Of a stretch of DNA of 64,000 bases, positions 9,182-18,688 are shown piece by piece. The stretch's first letter is position 1. Each line of letters opens with the position of its first letter. This DNA comes from Micavibrio aeruginosavorus (GTDB taxonomy: Bacteria; Pseudomonadota; Alphaproteobacteria; Micavibrionales; Micavibrionaceae). Location of the stretch: assembly GCA_016432265.1 (NCBI GenBank), contig CP066681.1:832342-896341 (forward strand). The letters are read 5' to 3'. The position numbers and the translations under genes were made by a program. Below the pieces are notes generated by a model. It was not told where the DNA came from, ran no database searches, and worked only from the letters and a program-made list of their open reading frames with translations.

Positions 9182-10615
9182 ATGACAGGTTTGTCCACAG
9201 TTTTATCCCGGCGTTTTCGCCGGATATCGATGCGATTGACGGCTGTATTGTTGTGCGGCTTTCTGTGCACGTTTGCCGCGTGGCAAAGCCGTGCCGACAA
9301 GGCTGATCTGGTCACGGTTTCGGCGGCCCAGCAGCATCAGGATCCCACCTTGATACTGACGATCGGCAAGGCCGAGATCGTCAAGGTGGATGGGCCTGTG
9401 GCCGATGTGATGGTCGCGAACCCCAGCATCGTCGATGTGCAGGCTCTGCAATCCAATCAGCTTTATATGGTCGGCGCCAATATCGGCGACACCAACATCA
9501 TTGCGCTCGACGCCGAAGGGAACGTTTTGAGGCGCATGAACATTCATGTCCGGATTGACGAAATCACTTTGCAAAACAGCATCAATACGCTGTTCCCCGG
9601 CGAAAGCGACGTGCGGGCCAAGACGGTGAACAATCAGGTGGTGCTGACCGGGCGCGTTTCGACGCCCGATAATTCCAACAAGATTCAGGATCTGGCGGCC
9701 CGCATCACCGGCAATGCCGCCAACGTTGCCAATTTAATGACTGTAGCCGGCGATCAGCAGGTGATGCTGAAGGTCAGGATCATGGAAATGGCGCGTACAT
9801 CCCTGCGCGAGTTGGGTACGGATTTCGAGGTTGATTACCTGGGCGGAAATACCGAAGGAGTTATGGATGTCAACACGGGCAGTGGCCTGACGACGACGCC
9901 TTTCTCTGTCGGCGGCTTTATCTTTGATAACGGCATCTTCTCGCCTTTGCAGGGCGCATTGCGAATGATGGAGGACGAAGGCCTGGTCAATATATTGGCC
10001 GAACCGAATCTTTCCGCCATTTCCGGCGAGCAGGCAGGGTTTCTGGCAGGTGGCGAATTCCCGGTGCCGACCGGTCTGGATGAAAACGGCAACGTCGTCG
10101 TGACCTTCCGCCAGTTCGGCGTATCCCTGAATTTCCGCCCGATCGTGCTTTCAAACGACCGGATCAGCCTGCAAATCCAGACGGAAGTATCCTCGCTTGA
10201 CCGCAGCAACAGCGTGACGGTGGGAGGGGTGACTGTGCCGGGGCTGGATATCCGCCGGGCTTCGACGACTGTGGAACTGGGAAGTGGCGGCAGCCTGATG
10301 ATCGCCGGGATCATACAGTCGCAGGCGGTCAAGGGCATGCAAGGTCTACCCGGGATCAAGGATACGCCGATTCTAGGAGATCTGATAAAATCGCGCAGCT
10401 TCGACCGTGAAGAGTCGGAACTGGTGGTCATGGTGACGCCGTTCATGGTGGATGCTTTCGCCGACAAAACGCAGGCGCAAAAGCTGCCGGAGCCGGAAAA
10501 GAGCTCTTTGGCGCAGGCGTTTGCCAACAACATACGCCGCACTTACGCGGATAAACGCAAACTGCCTGAGGAGCTGATGGCTGAAGACGAGAAATTCGGC
10601 TACTTGATGCCGTGA
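9182..10615 (+). CDS. cpaC: Tad secretin CpaC/RcpA
   Basis: A 477-residue outer-membrane secretin forming the pore for the Flp pilus. Order: signal peptide (about 1-40), a Pil_N domain (IVKVDGPVADVMVANPSIVDV), a BON-like segment (NNQVVLTGRVSTPDN) and the C-terminal secretin domain with ILAEPNLSAISGEQAGFLAGGEFPVP and the VSLNFRP strand. All landmarks are present and the length is normal. The ATG at 9182 is used; a TTG two codons earlier is possible. No clear Shine-Dalgarno is seen. The stop nearly abuts the CpaD start, so the two are translated as a unit. Confidence 0.95.
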   Translation: MTGLSTVLSRRFRRISMRLTAVLLCGFLCTFAAWQSRADKADLVTVSAAQQHQDPTLILTIGKAEIVKVDGPVADVMVANPSIVDVQALQSNQLYMVGANIGDTNIIALDAEGNVLRRMNIHVRIDEITLQNSINTLFPGESDVRAKTVNNQVVLTGRVSTPDNSNKIQDLAARITGNAANVANLMTVAGDQQVMLKVRIMEMARTSLRELGTDFEVDYLGGNTEGVMDVNTGSGLTTTPFSVGGFIFDNGIFSPLQGALRMMEDEGLVNILAEPNLSAISGEQAGFLAGGEFPVPTGLDENGNVVVTFRQFGVSLNFRPIVLSNDRISLQIQTEVSSLDRSNSVTVGGVTVPGLDIRRASTTVELGSGGSLMIAGIIQSQAVKGMQGLPGIKDTPILGDLIKSRSFDREESELVVMVTPFMVDAFADKTQAQKLPEPEKSSLAQAFANNIRRTYADKRKLPEELMAEDEKFGYLMP

Positions 10616-10626
10616 GGAAAATGACA

Positions 10627-11298
10627 ATGAATTCACCAGCCAGATTTCAGAAATTTGCCGGGCTTAAGAAGACGGTTTGTCTGTTTGCCGTGATGGCGGC
10701 GTTCGGGGTGTCCGGCTGCGCGATTGATACGCCGACGACAGTGCATGCCGGGAAGCCGCAGTTAGTGACGGAGAATTATTCCTCTACCTACCAGGTAGCG
10801 GAGCTGGGCGGTGCCCAGTTTGATGAAATGGCAAACCGTTACAGCCGCCATGGTTCAGGCGAATTGGAAGTGATTATCGGTTACGATCCGCATTCCAGGA
10901 AGAATACCGCGATGAAAGCCACGGATCAGTTGCATCGCGTGCTTGATGAATTGTCCCGCCGTGGCGTCAAAAATGTCAAGGGCAGCATTCTGGCGCTTGA
11001 GAATAGCGGCGATCAACCGGAAATGATCATTGGTTACAAAAGTATTAATGCGGAAGCTCCTGAAGGCTGCGATATGATACCGGGCTATTATACCATGCAG
11101 GCCGAAACGGATTACGATTACAAGCTGGGCTGCTCAGTGAATACGATTATGGCGCGGCAAGTCGCGCATCCGGAGGATCTGGGAGGCCGGGCCGTCAATC
11201 CTGACGCTGACGGGCGCAGGACAGGCGCCATGGCCGAACCCTACCGCGCCGGGCAGCCGAACAGCGGGTTGAGCGGGGCTTATTCCTCAACCAACTGA
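10627..11298 (+). CDS. cpaD: Pilus assembly lipoprotein CpaD
   Basis: A 223-residue exported protein with an N-terminal signal sequence ending GVSGC, a lipobox-like site predicting lipidation and outer-membrane anchoring. The body has the CpaD-type pattern: an OmpA-like segment (ELEVIIGYDPHSRKNT) followed by CDMIPGY and a conserved LGCSVNTIMARQVAHPEDL near the C-terminus. CpaD/RcpB proteins support secretin function. The ATG at 10627 is chosen because AGGA lies eight bases before it; ATG 10621 and GTG 10612 are in frame but poorly spaced. It ends 126 bases before cpaE. Confidence 0.9.
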   Translation: MNSPARFQKFAGLKKTVCLFAVMAAFGVSGCAIDTPTTVHAGKPQLVTENYSSTYQVAELGGAQFDEMANRYSRHGSGELEVIIGYDPHSRKNTAMKATDQLHRVLDELSRRGVKNVKGSILALENSGDQPEMIIGYKSINAEAPEGCDMIPGYYTMQAETDYDYKLGCSVNTIMARQVAHPEDLGGRAVNPDADGRRTGAMAEPYRAGQPNSGLSGAYSSTN

Positions 11299-11424
11299 AG
11301 GTTCTGTAAAGGTCTAAGCAATCTTATTGAATTGTAAGCAATTAGTAATATTTTCGCGCAATTATTGAGAAGAATAGACAGGCTTTCCGGGTATACATAA
11401 TTCTTCTTTTGCTTAGGCTAATCC

Positions 11425-12678
11425 ATGAGTGACGACGACAGATCCTATACTTCCGTTTTGCTGCCGAGCGCGCGCGTAACGTTGTTCACGCGCGACGCCG
11501 AAACGCGCGCGGCTTTCGAGGCCATTCGGCAGGATTGGCGGTTTGCCCGCGTCACGCTCGACGTCGTCGAGGGCGGCGTCAACGACGCGATTAATACTTA
11601 CACCAGCTATGCCTCGCCCGATCTGGTAATTATCCAGACCGAAGAAATCGCCGATGGCTTTACCGACAGGCTTGAGGCTTTGGGCGGCGTTTGCAACGAA
11701 GGCACGGCAGCCATCATCATCGGCCCGGTCAACGATGTGAACTTGTATCGGCGCCTTGTCAATCTGGGGATCAGCGATTATCTGGTCAAGCCCATCAGGA
11801 CAGAGCATCTTGGCAATGATATTGCCGCGACATTGCTGAAAAAAATCGGCGCCACAGGCAGCCGCCTGATTGCGTTGATGGGCGGCAAGGGCGGTGTTGG
11901 CGTTACCGCCATTTCCGAGACTTTGGCATGGGCGACATCTGATATGCTGGGGCAGAAGACGTTCTTGCTTGACGCTTCGGGCGGTTGGTCGACGTTGAGC
12001 GTGGGGATCGGTTTTGAGCCGGCGGCCACACTGGCGGAAGCCGCGCGGGCGGCTGTGGAAAAGAACGAAGACAGCCTCGGGCGCATGATCCATGAAGCCA
12101 GCGACAAGCTTTTCGTCCTGAGCAGCGGCAGCGATGTGATGCTCGAAGATAACGTCCCCCCCGAGCATTATGAGACGCTGCTGAATTATCTGATGGGTAT
12201 TTACCCCGTGGTGATCGTCGATCTTTCACAATCGCCTTCGGCGCTGCGGCGCGTGGTTCTAACGAAGGCCAACCGGATTGTCATGGTGACGACGCCGACA
12301 CTGCCGGCGGTGCGCGCGACCCGGACATTGCTGCAGGAACTAAAGGATTTGCGCGGCGGGGCCAGCGATGAGGCTGAAATCGTCGTCAATATGCAAGGCT
12401 ATTCCGCCAAGAACGAGGTCTCTAAGTCGCAGATCGAACAGGGGCTGGAGCGGCGTGTTGCCGTGGTGATTCCGTTCGAGACTGATTTGTTTGTGACTGT
12501 GGAAAGCCAGGGAAAGAAGCTTCATGAAGACAAAGAGGGCGTTCTGATCGCCGAAAAACTTCTGCGTATTGTGCGCGATGTGATTTCGGGCGCGGGAAGC
12601 GATGGCACCAAGACCGAGGACGACAAGAAATCCGGCAAGTTGTCGGGCCTGCTGACCAAACTCAAGGCCAAGGGCTAG
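11425..12678 (+). CDS. cpaE: Pilus assembly ATPase-like protein CpaE/TadZ
   Basis: A 417-residue protein with an N-terminal receiver-like domain (residues about 15-140, ending DYLVKPI) and a ParA/MinD-type domain. The deviant Walker A is MGGKGGVGVT at 152-161: the signature Lys155 is kept, but the P-loop lysine position is Val160. This departure is common among CpaE/TadZ proteins, which act mainly as polar localisation factors for the pilus rather than as strong ATPases. The C-terminus is charged (TKTEDDKKSGKL). It sits 16 bases upstream of cpaF. In Caulobacter CpaE localisation depends on PodJ, and a PodJ-like gene is present at 24010. Confidence 0.92.
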   Translation: MSDDDRSYTSVLLPSARVTLFTRDAETRAAFEAIRQDWRFARVTLDVVEGGVNDAINTYTSYASPDLVIIQTEEIADGFTDRLEALGGVCNEGTAAIIIGPVNDVNLYRRLVNLGISDYLVKPIRTEHLGNDIAATLLKKIGATGSRLIALMGGKGGVGVTAISETLAWATSDMLGQKTFLLDASGGWSTLSVGIGFEPAATLAEAARAAVEKNEDSLGRMIHEASDKLFVLSSGSDVMLEDNVPPEHYETLLNYLMGIYPVVIVDLSQSPSALRRVVLTKANRIVMVTTPTLPAVRATRTLLQELKDLRGGASDEAEIVVNMQGYSAKNEVSKSQIEQGLERRVAVVIPFETDLFVTVESQGKKLHEDKEGVLIAEKLLRIVRDVISGAGSDGTKTEDDKKSGKLSGLLTKLKAKG

Positions 12679-12694
12679 AGAGGATCGGAAGGAT

Positions 12695-14287
12695 ATGTTC
12701 GGGAAGAAAGGATCAGAAGCGGCATCGCCAGCGCCAGTGGGCCAAAAGCCTGCGGCGCCCACGCCAGCGCCCGCACCTGTTTCCGCCAAGCCCCCGTTAC
12801 CGCCGCCGTCTTCATCCACAGCGTCTCCGTCCCCGGCTGCGCCCGCGCCAGCGCCGAGCCAACTCAGCAGCGAGCAAATGGCGCAATTGATGGCGCTGTC
12901 CGCCGAGCCAGGCGCGAAGAAGCCCGAACCCAAAAAACCTGCGGGCGAAGACCTTTTGAGCCTGAATGAGCCTGCTCCCGAGATCAAGGCCGGAGCAGGC
13001 GACAGTATGACATCGTTGCGCCTGCAGCGGGCGCGCAACCGCATCTGGATCGATCTGCGAGATGGCATCGACCTCAAGGCGCTGGCGCGCATGGATTCGA
13101 AGGCCGCGCGCGAGGAAGTGTCTTCGGCGGTTCAGGAAATCGCCCGTTTCCGCAACCTTGATGTTACGCCATCGGAGCTGGAGCAGATTTGCAAGGAATG
13201 CGGCGACGACATGCTGGGTTATGGCCCTTTGGAATCGCTGCTGGAGCGCGACGATATTGCCGATATCATGATCAACGGCCCGGAGATTACCTATATCGAG
13301 GTGGCGGGCAAAATTCAGCGCACGGAAATCAAGTTCCGCGACAACCAGCATTTGACGACAATATGCCAGCGCATCGTCGGCGCGATCGGCCGCCGTGTCG
13401 ACGAATCATCCCCTATATGCGATGCGCGGCTTCCTGACGGGTCGCGCGTGAACGTGATCATTCCGCCGCTAGCGGTCGACGGCGCGTGCATGACCATCCG
13501 TAAATTCAAGAAGGATAAGCTGACGCTTGAAAAGCTGATGGAATACAAGGCGATGACGCCGAGTTGCGCCAAGCTGATCATGGCGATCGGCCGGTGCCGC
13601 GTGAATGTGCTGGTTTCAGGCGGCACGGGTTCCGGTAAAACCACGATGTTGAACTGTCTGACCCGTTATATCGAAGCCGGCGAGCGGATCATCACCTGCG
13701 AAGACGCCTGCGAACTGCAACTCCAGCAGCCGCACGTCGTGCGTCTGGAAACGCGTCCGCCCAACCTTGAAGGCGCGGGCGAAGTCACGATGCGCGATCT
13801 GGTGAAAAACTGCCTGCGCATGCGCCCCGAGCGGATTATCGTCGGCGAGGTGCGCGGCCCTGAAGCCTTTGACCTGTTGCAGGCGATGAATACCGGTCAC
13901 GACGGATCCATGGGCACGGTGCACGCCAACAACCCACGTGAAGCGCTTTCGCGCATGGAGAACATGATCGCCATGGGGGGGTTGAATCTGCCTTCGGCCG
14001 CTGTGCGTGAACAGATCGCCAGCGCAGTGAACGTGATTATTCAGGTGCAGCGCTTGCGCGATGGATCCCGTAAGGTGACGCACGTCACCGAAATCACCGG
14101 TATGGAGGGCGAAATCGTTACGATGCAGGATCTTTTCGTTCTGGATATTCAGGGTGAAGACGAGAACGGCAAGCTGATCTGCACGCAAAAATCGACCGGC
14201 TTGCGCCCGAAATTCTGGGACAAGGCGCGTCAGTACGGCGTTGAACAGCTTGTCATGGACGCGATGGCCGAGGCCTTTGACAAATGA
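12695..14287 (+). CDS. cpaF: Tad pilus secretion ATPase CpaF/TadA
   Basis: A 530-residue type II/IV secretion-family ATPase that powers pilus assembly at the inner membrane. The first 100 residues are proline/alanine-rich and disordered. The catalytic half has Walker A ([10 protein letters not shown]), an Asp box-like CEDACEL, Walker B ([13 protein letters not shown]) and a His box ([14 protein letters not shown]), all intact. GGAAGG precedes the ATG at 12695. The stop overlaps the tadB start by four bases (ATGA), indicating translational coupling. The C-terminus is slightly longer than the CpaF core. Confidence 0.96.
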   Translation: MFGKKGSEAASPAPVGQKPAAPTPAPAPVSAKPPLPPPSSSTASPSPAAPAPAPSQLSSEQMAQLMALSAEPGAKKPEPKKPAGEDLLSLNEPAPEIKAGAGDSMTSLRLQRARNRIWIDLRDGIDLKALARMDSKAAREEVSSAVQEIARFRNLDVTPSELEQICKECGDDMLGYGPLESLLERDDIADIMINGPEITYIEVAGKIQRTEIKFRDNQHLTTICQRIVGAIGRRVDESSPICDARLPDGSRVNVIIPPLAVDGACMTIRKFKKDKLTLEKLMEYKAMTPSCAKLIMAIGRCRVNVLVSGGTGSGKTTMLNCLTRYIEAGERIITCEDACELQLQQPHVVRLETRPPNLEGAGEVTMRDLVKNCLRMRPERIIVGEVRGPEAFDLLQAMNTGHDGSMGTVHANNPREALSRMENMIAMGGLNLPSAAVREQIASAVNVIIQVQRLRDGSRKVTHVTEITGMEGEIVTMQDLFVLDIQGEDENGKLICTQKSTGLRPKFWDKARQYGVEQLVMDAMAEAFDK

Positions 14288-15252
14288 ATATCACGTTCCT
14301 GATTATTTTTCTGGTTTCGTTCCTGGTGGTGGTGACGTTCAGCCTTTTCACCCTGAAACAGGTAGAGAAAGCGCGCAACAAGAGGGCGCTGTCAATCATT
14401 CGCGGGCAGGCCGTCGCCGAGAACAAGGATAAGGCCGACCGCGACACCCAGAACAAGCGCCGTGAAGATCTGGCGCGGAAGCTCAAGCAGAGCAACGATG
14501 TCGAGCGCAAGGAAACGCTGGACATGAAGCTCAAACAGGCGGGCAGCAGCATGAGCGTCGCGCAGTTCTGGATTGGATCTGTTGTTTTGATGCTGGTTGC
14601 GGTGGTGCTGGCGATTGTGGCCAAGCTGCCGCCTGTGGCCATTATTCTGATCGGGGTTACGGGGCTGCTTGGCCTGCCGCGCTATATCCTGCGCTGGAAG
14701 ATCAGGCGACGCCAGAAAAAATTCCTGACCGATTTTGCCGATGCGCTCGAAGCTATGGTGCGCTTGCTGAAAGCCGGTATGCCGGTCACTGAAGCTATTC
14801 ATATGGCCGGCAAGGAATTCGAAGGCCCGATGGGCGAGGAAATGATGCTGATGTATGAAGCGCAGCGCGTGGGCATGTCGCTGCCCGAAGCGGCGCAACA
14901 GGCGGCGCGGCGCATGCCGATCACGGAAATGCAGATGTTCGCCACCGGCATGACCATCCAGCAGCAAACCGGAGCCAGCCTTTCCGAGGTTTTGATGAAT
15001 CTGGCATCGGTGATCCGGGCGCGATTCAAGCTGAAGCGGAAAATTCAGGCATTATCGTCGGAGGCCAAGGCGTCGGCCATGATTATCGGCGCGCTGCCGT
15101 TTCTGGTAGGGACGGGCATGTTCTTTCTCAACCCGGAGTACGCCATGCTGCTGGTGACGACTTCAACCGGAAAATTCTGGCTGGGGGCCAGCGCCGTCTG
15201 GATGATGATCGGCATTTTTATCATGAAGGCGATGATCAACTTCAAGATTTGA
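14284..15252 (+). CDS. tadB: Tad inner-membrane platform protein TadB
   Basis: A 322-residue T2SS GspF-family protein forming, with TadC, the inner-membrane platform that couples the CpaF motor to pilin. There is a helix at the N-terminus, a basic cytoplasmic stretch, two helices around residues 95-130, a GspF domain (FADALEAMVRLLKAGMPVTEA, then QMFATGMTIQQQTGASLSEVL) and C-terminal helices. It begins inside the cpaF stop (four-base overlap) and is followed nine bases later by tadC, as in the standard tadABC order. Confidence 0.94.
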   Translation: MNITFLIIFLVSFLVVVTFSLFTLKQVEKARNKRALSIIRGQAVAENKDKADRDTQNKRREDLARKLKQSNDVERKETLDMKLKQAGSSMSVAQFWIGSVVLMLVAVVLAIVAKLPPVAIILIGVTGLLGLPRYILRWKIRRRQKKFLTDFADALEAMVRLLKAGMPVTEAIHMAGKEFEGPMGEEMMLMYEAQRVGMSLPEAAQQAARRMPITEMQMFATGMTIQQQTGASLSEVLMNLASVIRARFKLKRKIQALSSEAKASAMIIGALPFLVGTGMFFLNPEYAMLLVTTSTGKFWLGASAVWMMIGIFIMKAMINFKI

Positions 15253-15261
15253 TAGGTATTC

Positions 15262-16224
15262 ATGTTTGAATCGATAGGCATAGGCAACGAGACGTTGGTC
15301 ATTTTCGTAAGCGCTGTTGCGGCGATGCTTTCGTTCATCGCGGTCGTTCTGCCTTTGCTTAACCGTAACCAGAAGAAAGAGCATTTCCAGTCGGTCATCG
15401 AGCGCCGACGCAAGGATTTGTTTGCCCAGACTCGCGCCGAAATCGCGCAGAAAGGCGTGAAAACCCTGACCGCCAGCGAGTCGGTGGCGGCTTCTTTCAA
15501 GGTCAAAAAGATGATGGGGGAGATGGGCGAGAAGGTGCGCGGACAGATGCTGATGGCGGGTATTCGCTCGCCGACCGCCCCGATGAAATACATGATCGCC
15601 CGCATCGTCTTGCCGTTCTTTGCCATGGGTGTGGCGATGATTTTCATCTCGGCGGCCGAGGAGCCTCCAGGGAAAATTGTTATCCTCCTGATTTTGCTGG
15701 TATCCGTTCTGGTCGGTTATTTCCTGCCGCGCATCCTGCTCAAGAACATGATTGTCAAGCGCGCGCAGGAGATCAATCTGGCATTCTCCGATGCGCTCGA
15801 CCTGATGTTGATTTGCGTGCAGGGTGGGATTGGTCTTGAACAGACGGTACAGCGGATTGCCGAAGAGATTTCAGAACATTCCCCGGTATTGGCCGAGGAG
15901 TTAGGGATATTGAGCGCCGAAATGGCGATGTTGAACGACCGCCGCGCAGCGTTGCAGGATTTTGCGCGCCGGGTGGGAAGCGGGGCGGCGCGTAACTTCG
16001 CCACCGCTCTCATTCAGGCCGAACAATACGGGACATCGGTTTCACAGGCGATGCGTGTAATCTCAAGCGATCTGCGCGAGCAGCGCATGGCGCTGGCGGA
16101 GCAGAAGGCCGCTTCTCTGCCACCGAAGCTGACCGTGCCGATGATCGCGTTTTTCCTGCCTGTTTTGTTCGTGATCATTCTGGTGCCTACCGTCATCAAG
16201 GCGATGGGCGCGACCGGCGGGTAA
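15262..16224 (+). CDS. tadC: Tad inner-membrane platform protein TadC
   Basis: A 320-residue GspF-family partner of TadB. There is an N-terminal helix, a charged region, paired helices around 120-160, a GspF domain (LAFSDALDLMLICVQGGIGLEQTVQ, then FATALIQAEQYGTSVSQAMRV) and a closing hydrophobic helix. It is the last plus-strand gene of the Tad run; the TPR lipoprotein gene converges on it 26 bases away. No intrinsic terminator is obvious between them. Confidence 0.94.
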   Translation: MFESIGIGNETLVIFVSAVAAMLSFIAVVLPLLNRNQKKEHFQSVIERRRKDLFAQTRAEIAQKGVKTLTASESVAASFKVKKMMGEMGEKVRGQMLMAGIRSPTAPMKYMIARIVLPFFAMGVAMIFISAAEEPPGKIVILLILLVSVLVGYFLPRILLKNMIVKRAQEINLAFSDALDLMLICVQGGIGLEQTVQRIAEEISEHSPVLAEELGILSAEMAMLNDRRAALQDFARRVGSGAARNFATALIQAEQYGTSVSQAMRVISSDLREQRMALAEQKAASLPPKLTVPMIAFFLPVLFVIILVPTVIKAMGATGG

Positions 16225-16250
16225 TAAGGCGGGTTGCCGTTCTTTTCAGG

Positions 16251-17240
16251 TTACTGGTTCAGACCGCGCGGTTTCAGGGGCTGGCGCGGCTTTTCAGGGG
16301 CTGGTGAGGGTTCCGGCTTCGCATCTTCCTGCTTGTCGTCGCTATTCAGATCTTCCACAACGATTCCGCCTGATTTTTCCTGATCGGGTTTTGCCGTTTC
16401 GGCCTTGAGGGGGGCAGGTTCTGCGGTCGCCGTTTTTCCGTCTGCGGGCTTATCGGCCTTTTCATCCGATTCCGTTTTTACTGTAACGCTTTCGGCAGGT
16501 TTGCCTTTGGCTGCGGTTTGCGCGGCCTTGGTTTGGGCAAACGGAACCGTGGCTGTGCCGGGCTGCACTTGCAGAGCCTGCACGATCCTTAGGTTTCGCT
16601 CGATCTCCCCTTTGTTGGGAGACAGGCTGGCGGCCCGGCGCAACGTGCTGATGGCCTCATCAAGGAAGCCTTGTGCGGCGAGGTTGAGGCCCAGATTGTT
16701 CAAAACCGGCGAGGGGTCTCCCGACCAGTTATCCAGCGCCTTGCGGAAAGCGACCTCCGCTTGCTTGTTGAAGCCCTGCGCGTCCAAGGCGATTCCCAGC
16801 ACGTGATAGGCCTGGGCAGAGTTGGGATCCATCAGAACGGCGGCGCGGGCATTTTTTTCAGCCAGCTCATAATTGCCCATGGAGGCATGCACGGCGGCAA
16901 ATTCCGTTACCACGCCCAGCGTTTTTGTTTTCGGATTTTCGATGAGTGGATTGAGAACCATGGCGGCGCGGGTCATACGGCCATTATCGCGCAACGCGCG
17001 CGAATAGCGCACGGCCAGATCCGGGTTCATGCTGTCCTTCTTGTAAAGGCGCTCTATGGCGTTGAGTGAATCGACGCCGCTATCTGTGGGCGCTTCTATG
17101 GCGGCGCGCTCAAGCGCGGCATTGACGGGGTCGTCGCTCCCCTTAACGGCGGTGCCGGTGGTTTGGCAAGCGGAGAGCATCAGCGCCGATCCCAGCGTCA
17201 GGCTGGCCAGCAAAAGGCGGTTATTCTTCATGGTTTTCAT
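16251..17240 (-). CDS. TPR lipoprotein, TadD-like
   Basis: A 329-residue exported protein. The signal peptide ends LSAC (lipobox, Cys25), predicting an outer-membrane lipoprotein. Residues about 60-215 hold tandem tetratricopeptide repeats (for example PNSAQAYHVLGIALDAQG and PSPVLNNLGLNLAAQG). The last 90 residues are charged, Pro/Lys/Glu-rich and likely disordered. TadD/PilF-type TPR lipoproteins assist secretin or pilus assembly, and its place at the end of the Tad locus supports that role. It follows the Pil_N gene by 14 bases on the same strand. An ATG nine bases further in is an equally possible start. Confidence 0.87.
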   Translation of the reverse strand: MKTMKNNRLLLASLTLGSALMLSACQTTGTAVKGSDDPVNAALERAAIEAPTDSGVDSLNAIERLYKKDSMNPDLAVRYSRALRDNGRMTRAAMVLNPLIENPKTKTLGVVTEFAAVHASMGNYELAEKNARAAVLMDPNSAQAYHVLGIALDAQGFNKQAEVAFRKALDNWSGDPSPVLNNLGLNLAAQGFLDEAISTLRRAASLSPNKGEIERNLRIVQALQVQPGTATVPFAQTKAAQTAAKGKPAESVTVKTESDEKADKPADGKTATAEPAPLKAETAKPDQEKSGGIVVEDLNSDDKQEDAKPEPSPAPEKPRQPLKPRGLNQ

Positions 17241-17254
17241 TGTGTTTTGGCGTT

Positions 17255-17992
17255 CTAGCGTTCAGGGTTGGTGTCTTCGACATTATCGTTCGGGTCGTTC
17301 ACGTCGGAATCGGAGTCGACGCTGCACAGATCCGGATTTTCGGTGCAGATATTGCGGATTTCATCGATCATATCGGCTCTTGATTCTGCGGGAGTCTCCT
17401 CCCCTTCCGGGTTTATCTCTCCCGCCCCCTGACGCGGTTCAGCCGAAATGGTGTACTGCGAGGTATTGCTATTGCTTCCTGGCAGGAGTCCCGTTTCGTG
17501 GCACATGCCGCCCGGGCAGTAGTAAACCCGTGTATCCTGACAGGAGGATGTGGCGTTGATGCAACTGCGGCGGATTCTGACGTATTTTTCCTTGGGGCTG
17601 GCCACGATGACGTGGCGGGCCATTAAAACCTTGCCTGATTTATTCATAACCAGAAAGTGCGTGGCGCCCGGTTGCCGCGGCGTCAGAATGATGGTTCGCG
17701 GCGTTTCCAGCACCACATTCAAATTCTGAGGGTTGCCGACGATGATGCTGGAAGCCTCTTCATCAAGGTGGATGATCTCCGATTTTTCGGGGGTCATGCG
17801 CAACATCGGGTGGGTGGCGTTCTGATCGCCTGCATCGTAGGCTGGCGCCTGAACGGCGGAGGCAGCCATGGGCGGCATCATCCCGTTATCGGCGGTTGTT
17901 TCGGCTCCTGCCGGGGCGGTCAGCGCGATACAAAGGCCGGCGGCGAGGAAAACAGTCCCGAAACGGGCGGAAATCTTTGAAATCATTATCAT
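17255..17992 (-). CDS. Pil_N-domain secreted protein of the Tad locus
   Basis: A 245-residue protein with a signal peptide (residues 1-30, AGA-E cleavage region) and one Pil_N domain at about 60-135 (EKSEIIHLDEEASSIIVGNPQNLNVV, then TRHVIVAS-type strands), the same module found at the N-terminus of the CpaC secretin. After it come a cysteine-rich stretch (six Cys in about 40 residues) and an acidic Asp/Asn-rich tail. Stand-alone Pil_N proteins occur in alphaproteobacterial Tad loci and probably bind the secretin periplasmic ring. It heads a two-gene minus-strand unit with the TPR lipoprotein. The Cys-rich and acidic tail is not part of the known domain. Confidence 0.82.
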   Translation of the reverse strand: MIMISKISARFGTVFLAAGLCIALTAPAGAETTADNGMMPPMAASAVQAPAYDAGDQNATHPMLRMTPEKSEIIHLDEEASSIIVGNPQNLNVVLETPRTIILTPRQPGATHFLVMNKSGKVLMARHVIVASPKEKYVRIRRSCINATSSCQDTRVYYCPGGMCHETGLLPGSNSNTSQYTISAEPRQGAGEINPEGEETPAESRADMIDEIRNICTENPDLCSVDSDSDVNDPNDNVEDTNPER

Positions 17993-18095
17993 GAGAGACC
18001 TGTCGGCGAGGGAAGGGCATCAACAAGGCAATTATACCTTGCACAGTTTCAAAGTACATGCACTTTTTGGCAGAATTACGGTAAGGAATCAGGGG

Positions 18096-18170
18096 TGGTG
18101 CGCAATGCAAGGATTGAACTTGCGACCCCTACGATGTCAACATAGTGCTCTACCACTGAGCTAATTGCGC
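18096..18170 (-). tRNA. tRNA-Val (GAC)
   Basis: A complete cloverleaf on the minus strand: acceptor GCGCAAT paired with ATTGCGC, D-arm GCTC-AGTGGTA-GAGC, anticodon stem CTATG/CGTAG around loop TTGACAT (anticodon GAC, reading GUC and GUU), T-arm GCAAG-TTCAATC-CTTGC, discriminator A and encoded CCA. It lies 74 bases downstream of cpdR on the same strand. Confidence 0.96.
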
Positions 18171-18244
18171 GTACCCGTCGAAGGCCACCATAAAAACCAG
18201 ATTTTCCGGCTGATTTCAAGCCTTTTATGGCTACAGCGCCTTGT

Positions 18245-18607
18245 TCAGGCCGCCAGCAGTTGTTCAACGCGATCTACCAGATCCTTGAGATGAAAGGGTT
18301 TGGAAAGGATTTCCGGGGCCGGTTCGGATTCTGACCGGTTCGCCAGTGCTACGGCAGCGAACCCGGTGATGAACATGACTTTTAAGGACGGAACAATGTC
18401 CTGAGCCTTTTTGGCGAGTTCAATACCGTCCATGCCGGGCATGACGATGTCGGCCAGCAGCAAGTCTATTTCCGTATTAGCCTCAACGGCGCGCAGCGCT
18501 GCGATGCCATCTTCACAGGCTTCGACGCTGTGCCCCGCCCGTTCGAGGGCGAGGGTCAAAAAGTGACGCATTGAGGCGTCGTCTTCTGCGACAAGAATAT
18601 GAGCCAT
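18245..18607 (-). CDS. cpdR: Stand-alone receiver protein CpdR
   Basis: A 120-residue single-domain response regulator. The acidic pocket is at AEDD (residues 8-10), the phosphoacceptor at Asp53 (LADIVMPGMDGIELA) and the conserved lysine at 103 (SKPFHLKDLV). The sequence around MFITGFAAVAL and SKPFHLKDL is characteristic of CpdR rather than generic CheY. In Caulobacter unphosphorylated CpdR brings ClpXP to the cell pole and primes degradation of CtrA-pathway substrates. The C-terminus ends LLAA; terminal alanines in CpdR are known to allow its own turnover by ClpXP. It would be phosphorylated through the CckA-ChpT relay, which is not encoded here. Confidence 0.92.
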   Translation of the reverse strand: MAHILVAEDDASMRHFLTLALERAGHSVEACEDGIAALRAVEANTEIDLLLADIVMPGMDGIELAKKAQDIVPSLKVMFITGFAAVALANRSESEPAPEILSKPFHLKDLVDRVEQLLAA

Positions 18608-18688
18608 AAAGGTCTGCTTTGGTTACATTCCGCGTTTTTAATCCGTCCGGGCTATAAAATCCATGGTTTTCTTTTAATTTCAGGGCTT

